Shown piece by piece: positions 12,001-21,949 of a stretch of DNA of 64,000 nucleotides (position 1 is the first letter of the stretch; each line of letters opens with the position of its first letter). Source of the stretch: Coriaria nepalensis (Eukaryota > Streptophyta > Magnoliopsida > Cucurbitales > Coriariaceae). The notes beneath the pieces are model-generated. The model was not told the DNA's origin, did not search any database, and saw nothing but the letters and a program-made list of their open reading frames with translations. The position numbers and the translations under genes were made by a program. The stretch covers positions 10,058,501 to 10,122,500 of the forward strand of contig CP114486.1 of the NCBI GenBank assembly GCA_027186245.1, written 5' to 3'.

Positions 12001-13089
12001 TAAATAAGAAATTTATTCTCAAAGCCGATCCTATGAAATGATTTAAAGTGAAAAAAATAAGGTGAGAAAAAATTATCTCATATTGAAAAGGGAGCAAGTG
12101 AAATTCTTGTTTATATAGTATTACCAATTTATTAACGAGTAATAAAATATAAATTATAATGATCTCTCTTTCACACGCACGTAGAGGCTGTAAATCTGGC
12201 CCAAAACGGACTGGTCTCGTGTGCGCTCACACTTAGGCGCGCCAAATATTAGCCCCAAAATGATCTGGTCTACTTGGTTGTGTTTTGAAAATTTTCTCAG
12301 GATCATATTTTTTTTCTTTTCATTTCTTTTCATTGAAAGACTAAACAAACATATAAATTAATTTTTCAGTTTCTTCATATTTAGTTTAGCAAAATTAATT
12401 TGCATTAACCGTGGCTACATAAATTCTACATTAACCATGAATTAAGTTTATAAAATGTATGAATTAATGTGCATTAATTGGTGATCAATTTCCTACTCAT
12501 AAAGCCTACAAATTGGCTTCTTTCACTCAGAAAAATCATCCAAAAGCAATTCTTTCTTCTAAAATTTCCTCTTTAGAGTTCTTAAATTTCTTAGTAATAT
12601 TATTATGCTTTTCCGAGTCTGCCAAAGTTATTTAGTAGTGCAACTAAATAATTGTTATTCCGCTGTATTTGGGAGAAAGATGCCATCAAATCTTCGACAT
12701 CGATAAGAGGTGAATATGTTTTAAGGACAATGTGAGCTTCCACAGGCTTTAGGATTATTTCATTCACAATCGGGTTTAAAAAGTCTTTCAATTATTCGTA
12801 TATTCAATACTTTCAAATTTTGTTTATTCTTTCGATTTCTATTTAATATTATGTTTTGCATAATCTAGTTGCTTACGGTTTCCTATTCTTCTTACATATT
12901 ACTGTTCGGTTTATGCTTTCTTTTTATTTCATATTATGCTTCATTCCACTTAATAAAAAAAATTTTGAAACTTTTGACTATGTTATCAATAGGTATATTA
13001 AGTAAAAAAAAAAACTAAAAAACACAATAAAATAGATAAAATAAGAAATAAACTAGAATAAAATCAAGTTGCATTCATTTGTTGAAATG
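12001..13089. other. Gap between NLR relic and hAT relic
   Basis: Mostly AT-rich non-coding DNA. The minus-strand frame at 12603-12791 (62 codons) has a start reminiscent of NLR coiled-coil N-termini but lacks any diagnostic motif. Nothing else was recognised. Confidence 0.4.
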
Positions 13090-13811
13090 ACTAGTTTATT
13101 TCAGATTTATGAGAATGATGAAATATTTAAACCAGTTGTTCAGAAAATAATTTCAAAATTTTAAAAATATTGGAAGAAAATTCATCTTTTATATACTTTT
13201 GCTTTTATATTAAATCATAGGGTTAAGTTATAGCGTGTAACAAATATTTTTAAATTTATAAGTCAACAAATAAATATTAATTATTCTTTCACTATTACTA
13301 ATCCTACTGACAAGTTATATGTAGTGTTTGGTATTTATGATAATAAATACAACTACTTGTGGCAGTAAGTACGAGAACAAAAGATTTGACCTAAGAGAAA
13401 AAGTTGGAATTTTATTAATAGTTCCGGTTACAGTTCTAGTTTCACTAGGATGGAACTCTAGAAATACCTCGAAACTGATTTCTTATTTTTCTATTCTTGT
13501 CCAAATTTTCAAAATCCTTATACAAAATGTATTGGTTGAAAAATAGATGTACACGATTTCCTATACTAACACGACTCGCAAGAGATGTATTAACTGTTCC
13601 TATCTCAACGATTTCTTTCAAATCATCATTCGATATAGGTGAGAGAGCTATTGAAGATAGGAGGACTTTGTTAAAGCCAAAATTGGTTGAAACATTATTA
13701 CGAATAAGAGATTGGGATCATGCAGCTCATCAAGAACAACATACATTTCATAATAAAAATTTGGTTGAATATTTTCAAAGTATGTTATTTTCAAAATATG
13801 TTCTTAGATAA
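13090..13811 (+). pseudogene. hAT-family transposase, C-terminal relic
   Basis: Bases 13533-13811 encode the hAT C-terminal dimerisation domain: 'RFPILTRLARDVLTVP', then the position where active plant hATs have ASESAFS (here FKSSFD), then 'LLKPKLVETLLRIRDW'. In the preceding 450 bp, broken frames show 'FKNIGRKF' and a degenerate LDPR.KL-like block with FKFIS, which lie upstream of the dimerisation domain in hATs. Frameshifts and stops separate these blocks, and the N-terminal BED/DDE parts are missing. No terminal inverted repeats were located. It is a dead element fragment. Confidence 0.85.
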
Positions 13812-14081
13812 AGATTCTTTTGCAATAGAAAATAGCTATGCAGTCCACAAATGACCAACCAGCATTAATAAATAGATAATATATAATAGATTATAGTTTA
13901 TTAGTAAAATTTTATTATTTATTTATTTTTCTTCATTTATGACTTTATTGTAAGGTCTTTTTTTTCTTTCTTAAGGTCGGGAGATTTTTTTTTTATGGAA
14001 CCATGATGGTTGAGCCATAATGGTTTAATCATCTATATATTATTTAATAATACGCAATGAAATCTTTATTTGCCACAAAAG

Positions 14082-14115
<34 letters not shown>

Positions 14116-15719
14116 TTATTTAAAAATGACCGAGCCTGACCTATTTTAGGCCTAGCTGAACCTAGCCCGTTTTAGGCATGGTCAGGCCCGGGACAAACCC
14201 AAAGGGCTTCTCGGGTTGAGCCCGAGCATATGCTTAGAAAACAGGTCAAGCTCAGTCCGTCCGCCTTTTTATTAAGGCTCGGCTCAGTCATGCACTGAAT
14301 AGTGAAAAGCCTAGCGCGTGTTGGGCAGCCTGCTTTAACATCTCTAGATCCCAACATAAATTGCAAGAATTCAATACTAGGATTGGATCTCGGAAATAAC
14401 ATCTTATAAGGAAACATTCTTGATAATTTTTTCAACCAGTGAGATTATTTAGTTTATCATTAGCTAACAATAAGGTCTCCAAATGAATTCCTTCTTGCTT
14501 TGCATATATCAAAACCCTTAGAATTGCATCACTATGAGCATTGCAATAACTCTCACCATATTTGCAATGTGATGAGCAATTGAGCATTATAATACGGTGT
14601 GCACTACAATACAATTGAAGTATGATGACCATTGCGATACGAGGATGATTACAATATGGTGAGAAATGCAATACAATGAGCTGTTCTATATGGTTCATAT
14701 TGCAATACGATATGAGTATTGACATGCGAAGTCAAAGTAAAGATTATGCTTAGAGGTATCAAAACGAGTGGTGCCGACTCCCAATCTCCTCTATGGGCAC
14801 AACTAAGCATGGCACGATCCAAGGTTGTGAGCCGGCCAAAGGTTGGGGCATGGTGGGTCAGCACAGCACGACCCACCATTTGAGCCCGACTAGGTTTTGC
14901 TTGCCGAAGCATGGTTGGCCAGCCCACCAAGGTGTAAAGGTTTATTATTTCTAATAGTTCTTAGAGTATAGACCCTAGTTGATAGATTATAGACGTAGTT
15001 TAATTTATAATTTATATTATTTTGATATAATTTATATTATTTCTTATAACTTTACAATTTTTTGTAGGTTCTGACTTTTTCAACTAATTTGTCAAAGTTG
15101 TCTTCTAATTTGGCTCAACATATGATCCCCAATGGAAATTACAGTATATTGAATGGCTTCACAAGTAGTACTTTGCACGACCCCACCTCTACTGCCTGAA
15201 AAAAAAAGAATGCTTTTGGGAGTTCAGGCATTTGACCTACCCAATCCATGACAATACTTTTTAGCTCAGAAGCAACTGGTGAAGAAATCCAACTGAACAC
15301 TACTACATTGAGCCTAGATATGAGCATTTCTCCTAGAAACACTGTAGTGCTAGCATTTCTTCTGGTCTCATTGTCGTTCGCCTTTTACGAATTCATAACT
15401 ATGTAGTTTTCGTCTAACTTTTTTTTGTTTCGTGTTATCAAAATTAGATTTTTTTTTTATCTCTCTGATTGTTTTTCCAACAAATGAACTAGTGTGGCAC
15501 GCTGACAAACCATACCGCATAATAAAAAAAATTATTTATTATTTTTTCATTTTTCTCGCTTATTATTTTTTTTATTATATTTTATTTTCTAAAGTTTCAA
15601 TTTTTTTTTTGGAAAAAAGAAAAAATTATGTAAAAAAAAAAAAAAGTGAAACTTATTTCTTGTATGAAAAAATTATCATTCTTAAATTTGGGTTATACAT
15701 TTCATGAGCCCTATAAAAG
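13812..15719. other. Non-coding stretch with short repeats and GC-rich islands
   Basis: It contains an ATT microsatellite at about 14086-14115 and a GC-rich patch at 14130-14330 with repeated 'gcccgagc/gcccggg' words. A second such patch lies at 14790-14930. Such words are common in subterminal regions of non-autonomous hAT elements, but I could not define ends. A minus-strand frame at 15139-15342 continues degenerately to about 15060 and has normal amino acid composition, but I do not recognise it. Confidence 0.5.
14500..14728. repeat. Degenerate minisatellite built on 'gcaatacgatgag'
   Basis: About eight imperfect copies of a 20-30 bp word containing 'attgcaatacgrtgag' occur head to tail. 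A similar word reappears at about 19815-19860. It is non-coding, and the origin is unknown. Confidence 0.55.
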
Positions 15720-18700
15720 TTGGTCTCATGATTATATTAAATTGAACGAGGGAACTATCTATGTGGAGAATAATCAAATGTAGGATAGAGGAATATGTAT
15801 AACTTTAAAAATGTGGAGAATAATCACGTATAGGATAGAGGAAGAAATCTTATCTCTCTAGAAATCTTAGATGAAACTAGATATCATATAAAGCTAAAAA
15901 TGGTTTACATTTGTTTATAAGAATAAAAATCTAGTTATAAAATGTATTAGAAAGAATGGGTTATACGTTCTGAGTGGTTATTTCTTTGATGGTAGAATAG
16001 ATTCTGCACTTGTTTATAACAAAATAGAAAATTCAGATATTTGGCATTTGAAATTAGGCCATATAAGTTAGAGGGGTATGGATGTTCTGCATACGAATGG
16101 TATGCTTGGTAAGATTTATCCTCCCAATATTAATTTCTATTAAACATGCATACTAGGAAAATAATATAGGCTTAGTTTTCACATAGGAACACATTTAGCT
16201 AAGTCATGTCTTAAATATGTGCATACAAATTTGTGGGGTAGCGAAAAAATCTTATCTCATGGTCATAACATATTTTTCATTTCTATAATTGATGATTTAG
16301 TAGGAAAGTATGAGTTTTCATTTGAAGTCTAAGGATGAAACTTTAGATAAGTTTGTAGGTTGGAAAGACTTAGTAAAAGAATGAAAAGACTTAGGACAAA
16401 TAATGTTTTAGAATTATGCTATCTAAAATTTGATGAATACTGTAAAGAATATTCAAATTAATACATAAAATAGTAATTAGAACACCTCAATAGAATGTGG
16501 TAGCTAAAAGAATTAATATGACACTTTTAGAAAAAGTGAGATGTTTTATAATCATAACTGGTATATCAAAACTATTTTGGGGTGAGGCTTTAGAAATTGT
16601 TGCCTACTTGATTAATAGGAATCTATCTATAATGTTAAATTTCAGATATCCTAAAGAGGTGTGATGTAATAGAAAGCCATATTTGAGTCATTTGCATGTG
16701 TTTGGGTGTGCTACATATGTGCATAAAACAGATTAAAAAATTAGACTCTAGATCATACAAATGTATTTTCTAGGCAATCAAGATGAGACTAAGGGTTACA
16801 GACTATGGGATAAAAGTTTTGGTGGACTTAGAATAGTTATAAGTAGTGATGTAATTTCCAATGAAAAATTATTTCCATATAAAGCTAACCATTTTGATAC
16901 ATGTACTTCTACTACTAATACTCATTAGAGTACTTCAATTGAGGTGGAGGTAGCATCCATTGCTAAACCTACTGGACAACAGTTAGAAGGCTCCCCACAT
17001 AATGATCCTAACCAAAATGATCATGTGCATAACACAACTTATGGTCTAGATTAAGACATAGACACGAATGAGGTCTTAAATGAGTCAGACCATGATTGGT
17101 TAGCTAGATATTAGCTTACTCGAGATAGGGATAAATATCAGTTAATACCAAATCCCAAATATTCATATGCGGATTTAATCTTTGTTGCATTAGTTGAAGG
17201 TATATAAGTTCAATGCACTAAACCGGCAGATTATGATGATGTAATAGCATCAACGGACGTCAAGAATTGGAAGTAAGCTATTGATAAGGAGATGAACTCC
17301 TTGAAGAAAAATCAGACCTGGACATTAGTACCAAAGCCAAAAACATTAGAAGCTGATTGACTGTAAGTGGTTATATAAAATAAAAGAATGTAACTCTTCC
17401 AACCCATCAAGATATAAGGTTAGATTAGTTGCTAAAGATTTTATCCAAAAAAAAAAGATTAGACTTTCATGAGATATTTTTTAATGTAGTTAAGTTTAAA
17501 ACTATAAAAACCATGTTAACTATTTAAACATTCTATGATTTAGAGTTAAATAGATAGACGTAAAACCTACCTTTTTACATGGTGAATTAGAAGAAAAGTT
17601 ATTCATGAAACAACTTGTGGGGTATACTGATAATCATCATCCTGAATTTGCTTGCTTTCTTCACAAATCATTATAGGTTTAAAATAATCTCCAAGACAAT
17701 TGTGCAAGACATTTGATGCATATGTTATGAAAATTAGTTTCACTAAGAGTAGTTATAATTCATGTTTCTATTTTGCATTAAATTATTTTGTTCCAAATTA
17801 TTTGCTCTTATATGTTGACGATATGCTACTAATTAGTAAGTCAAAAACTAAGATAAATGAGCTGAAAAGAAAATTGAGTTATGAATTTGAGAGGTAAGAC
17901 CTAGGAAATGCATCTAGAATCCTAGGAATGGAGATAGTAAGAAACAAAAAAATCATAACTCCTTGAAAGTTTATCAAAAGTCATTTGATGGAAGTAGTGT
18001 CAAAGTTTGGTGTTTCCCATAACAAACCTGTGAATTTACCTCTAGCTGTTAACTTTATATTAAATAAAGATCATAATCCTAAAACTAATAGTGAATTGTT
18101 AAAAATTAATATTTCATATTCAAATATTATTGGGTCTATAATATATTCAATGATAAGTACTATGCCAGATTTATCATTTATTTTATCTCTCTTAAGTAGA
18201 TATATGTCAAACTCAGGTTATGAACATTAGAATGTCTGGAAGTGCTTATTAGATTATATTAATAGTTCTGCTAGGGTTGGTTTAGATTTTAAAAATTGGA
18301 CTAACACATTTGATTTAGCTGGGTTGATCGATTCTAATTTTATACGTAATTGAAACTCACAAAAATCTACTACATCTTACCAATTCTTATTGGTGGGAAA
18401 CTGTATCAGTTAGAAATCATAATTGCAATCACTCGTTGCATTGTGTTCTATGAAAGCAGACTATGTTGCTATGAATGATATTCTCAAATAAGGTATGTGG
18501 CTCCAAAGTTTATTCAAGGAAATTGGTTTTTTGGCTAATGAATTATGCATTGTCTATTCCGATAGTCATACTGCAATTCATCTTAGCAAAAATTCAGTGT
18601 ACCATAAGAGAATAAAATATGTTGATGTCAAATACCATTTTGTGAGAGATCAGACATCTTTGAGTTAAATGCATCTCTTAAAAGTACATACCGAAGAGAA

Positions 18701-18730
18701 TCTAACTTATATGGGAACAAATATTGTTAC
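15720..18730 (+). pseudogene. Ty1/Copia retrotransposon polyprotein, decayed
   Basis: Consecutive Copia domains are recognisable in broken frames: GAG-pre-integrase ('WHLKLGHIS' near 16050), an integrase core (about 16.2-16.7 kb), reverse transcriptase (about 17.2-17.97 kb, with the YVDDML catalytic box near 17815) and RNase H (about 18.36-18.7 kb: 'DYVAMNDI', 'AIHLSKN', 'VKYHFVRDQ'). Numerous stops and frameshifts make it non-functional. Gag, zinc knuckle and protease were not found, and clear flanking LTRs were not found, so the element is truncated. Order and orientation are those of Copia (integrase before RT). Confidence 0.9.
15761..15846. repeat. 50-bp direct repeat at 5' end of the Copia relic
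   Basis: 'atgtggagaataatca' followed by 'taggatagaggaa' occurs at 15761 and again at 15811 (period 50 bp). It is a tandem duplication within the remnant just before the GAG-pre-integrase part. Confidence 0.8.
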
Positions 18731-19572
18731 TACAATTAAGGTCACAACATTGTCAAGGTCATGTTCAGAAACCAAGGTTACTACAATTCCATTCAGAATG
18801 ATGTTCAGAAACATCCATATATTTGGAACATTGTCAAGGTCACAACCGGGTAAAACATCGAGGCAACATAAATCAAGTTTGTCGGCTTGCTTGAAATAAT
18901 AGTATTAATGGCCAAGTTATTAGGATTATAGATTAGACATACTTGAAGATTTGCTAGAAATGCTTCAGTTGGATCATGATACGCCATCATCTCTTTCGGT
19001 GTAGTAATAAATGAATAAAGATTATAATTACTGTTTATTAATATTATTCATTACCATATTATAACCACCTCCTTGAACCCTTTCCGACTTTTGTTCCTCT
19101 AGCTACTAAGAATGGAATTTGACTATCCTTAACCTTCATCCAATCTAGATGGGGGCTTCTTTACATTTCTATAAACCTTTGAGATTTGAGAATTTTAGAT
19201 TTATCAAATAAATTCATTAAATTATGTTTTCTCCAATTCTTTAGGTAATTTCTTTACACATCACTTCAAGAGTTAATTATTGATCATTCATTAATGAATG
19301 GTCGCATTATGAAAGACATTGCGATTTAAGTTCCATCATGAACGTGATATTGAAAAACAACAATTTCGTTGGAAATATCTAAACATCAATTAGAAGAAAT
19401 GTAACCTTAAGATTTAAATCTTGGAAGTAAAATCTTAGAAGGAAATATTGTGATAAGCTTTTACAATCACTAGAATCAACCAATAATATGCTCTTCAGAT
19501 TAATTCCTTCTTACATGACTAATCTCACAAACGTGATTATTATATTATGATGGCAGATGAGTTTTTGAGTAT
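18731..19572. other. Non-coding region downstream of Copia relic
   Basis: Short words such as 'acattgtcaaggtca' and 'atgttcagaaac' are repeated at 18745-18850, probably in the 3' untranslated/LTR side of the element. The rest is AT-rich with no gene. Confidence 0.45.
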
Positions 19573-19766
19573 ACCAAAATGTCATTTCTACTCCAACTAA
19601 ATACCTTTATGCCATATGAGCATTTTTATCACCAATTATACATGTCACTAAATCTGTTTATTATTTTTTATTAAATGCTCATATGAAAGATTTAGTGACA
19701 TGTATAATAGGTGGCAAAAATGCTCAAATGGCATAAAGGTGTTGGCTAGAGTAAAAATGATATTTC
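19573..19766. mobile_element. MITE-like hairpin element (about 195 bp)
   Basis: Two long inverted arms, about 19573-19656 and 19687-19766, pair nearly perfectly around a loop of about 30 bp; for example 'acatgtcactaaatct' on the left and 'agatttagtgacatgt' on the right. It is non-coding. The structure fits a foldback/MITE element. The word 'atttctactccaa' on the left recurs as 'atttctactccaag' right after the right arm. Confidence 0.8.
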
Positions 19767-20318
19767 TACTCCAAGTACACCCATGAAAACCTATATGACG
19801 GGCATAGTAAAATAATGAGCAATTCAATAGGATGAACATTGAAATAGGGTGAGTATTGTATTGAGAACATATCTCACATCTAAAAGTGAAATATTAGGAA
19901 ACTTGTATATAAGAAAGATAGACCACTGCTTTCATTGCCCATTAGTTTTGAGATAGAATCTCAAAATTTTACATACTATCATAGGTAGGTTCAACTTTTG
20001 ATTGGACTAATCGTTATATATACTCCATGTCATCCATATAAAAAAAAATCACGTGTAGATTGAAAATAATGCCACATATGAGGGAGTGCTAAGAACATGT
20101 CCCACATCTTATTGCCAATTGATTTTGAGATGAAAGCAAGAATTTCTATATATTGCAATATGATAAGATTATTAATTACTAATTCTTTTAAAATAGGGTA
20201 AACCTTCTAATTCCATTTCATTAGTTACTAAATCTTTCTAAACACTCTAACTCTAAACTTGACATCATTACGTAAGAATAATAAGTATATATATAAATCA
20301 ATCAATGACAATATTATG

Positions 20319-20842
20319 TAAGGGTGAACAAAAGTTCTGGTCCCGACAGGAGTCTTGGTACCGAACTCGGATCTGAAACTGATTTTTTATACCGACTAAG
20401 GTACGTCGGGCACCAGAACCGGTAGTGATCCAAAGAATAATGACCAGACTAGAACCGGGACTAGTACCAATTTTAAAACCAGTCTACCCATCCTCATCTC
20501 GAGTACTTGTGAATATTGAAAAAAAGAAAAAGAAAAAATTATTATTATATATTAGTATTTTTTTTTTTTTTTGTTCTTATTCTTTTTGTTCTTCTTCTCT
20601 TATTCTTCTCTTCTTCTTCTTCTTCTTCTTTTCTTCTTCTCCTTTTTTCTTATTCTCCTTTTTTCTTATTCTTATTATTATGGTTGAAGATTAAAAAAAG
20701 AAAAAAAAAAATTCTTATGACCGGGACCAGTATCATATCAGTAACAAGCTGGGACTAGAAGTTTATGCCCGGTACCGGAAAAGTTAGAACAAAGACTAGT
20801 ATTACTCTATTCTGGTCCCAACATGATTTTTGTCCACTCATA
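20319..20842. mobile_element. Non-autonomous hAT-type element, 524 bp, with TIRs and 8-bp TSD
   Basis: The left end TAAGGGTGAACA (20319-20330) and the reverse complement of the right end, TATGAGTGGACA (20831-20842), match at 9 of 12 positions. Flanking 8-mers ATATTATG (20311-20318) and ATATCATG (20843-20850) differ at one base and fit a hAT target duplication. Subterminal regions are rich in 'ggtaccg', 'gaaccgg' and 'gggacca' words. The middle is a pyrimidine/purine tract (20516-20715), and long frames there are low-complexity artefacts. Confidence 0.8.
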
Positions 20843-20850
20843 ATATCATG

Positions 20851-21470
20851 CTTAGTGTTAGTTGTAAGTATATTTATTTTATATATATATCATGATTTCG
20901 AATGCCTTTGAAACATAATATTGCAGCCACATCTTACCCCATGTGTACCCCACTTAGCTCTGAGAATCGTAACAAATTTATGGTACCTTATGACCTGGTT
21001 TAGACTTGAGATCTTGCTTGCTACTTTTTCTTCAATCAGTCTTTCTCTCTTCATTTTTTTTTCCTCGTTTATTTTTATTTTTATTTTTTTATATTTTGAA
21101 GTTAATTTGTATACAATCTCAAGTTGTGTTGGATTTAATTTGAAATTAAAAATTCTTCTTAGTTTTACCATTTTTTTCCTTCAAAATCTAGTACTATTAA
21201 GATGATTTTCTTAATAGAGTCATAGCTTCATTTTGAGCTAATAATAGAAGCTTTGTTTGTACATATAAATATCATATACTATATAATAAAAGTTGAATTT
21301 AGGCATGTAACTCTGCCACATGTGAAATTTTTAGTTTGCTACAGTACACTACATGTCATATTTACAACTAAACTTTCAAAAATATCTTCATCATGAAATT
21401 TACAATCAACCTTTCTAAAATCCTTATTCTATAATAAATTTAACATAAATATAAATTAATAATAACCTGC
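20851..21470. other. AT-rich non-coding stretch
   Basis: No gene. A segment near 21268-21345 ('actatataataaaagttg...') resembles 5' ends of plant Helitrons, but no 3' hairpin/CTRR end was identified. Confidence 0.4.
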
Positions 21471-21859
21471 ATGAGAAGTAATATTGGCGGAAAATAGTGA
21501 TATCCCTCAATGGATTTTCGGCCTATAAGGTCAAAAAATTAGGGTTTATTTATGCAAGAGAATCTCCGGCCAAGATGGCTTAGAATGAGTGGTTCCTCAT
21601 TATTGCTCCTTTCCTAGCAACTTGGCACTTGCACTCATTGTGTTTGTCGTTATATTTGTCATTAGTGTTTGTCGTTTAAATCCTTAATGAGAAGTAATGT
21701 TGGCGGAAAATGGTGATATCCCCTAAGGGATTTTCGGCCTATAAGGTCAAAAAATTAGGGTTTATTTATGCAAGAGAATCTCCGGCCAAGATGGCTGAGA
21801 ATGAGTGGTTCCTCATTATTGCTCCTTTCCTAGCAACTTGGCACTTGCACTCATTGTGT
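21471..21859. repeat. 173-bp direct repeat, two copies, period 216 bp
   Basis: Copies at 21471-21643 and 21687-21859 are nearly identical, differing at only a few positions (such as atattgg/atgttgg and cctcaatgg/ccctaaggg). They are separated by 43 bp of 'tttgtcgt'-type sequence. High similarity implies a recent duplication compared with the decayed elements around it. It is non-coding and lies just downstream of the gypsy gag remnant. Confidence 0.9.
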
Positions 21860-21949
21860 CGTTGCCTACTATGGTAATTCCCTTTCAGAAACTTTGGGTG
21901 CTCCAAGCATTGCCATACTGTGGTGGTTGACTGAGGAGGCATGATAATC

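Noticed and set aside
15432..15707. 91-codon Phe/Tyr/Lys-rich frame
   Set aside because: Runs of A and T give aromatic/lysine repeats; no motif.
20425..20758. Overlapping frames of 80-89 codons, Lys/Phe/Ser rich
   Set aside because: They come from the poly-pyrimidine/purine core of the hAT MITE; low-complexity translation, not a protein.
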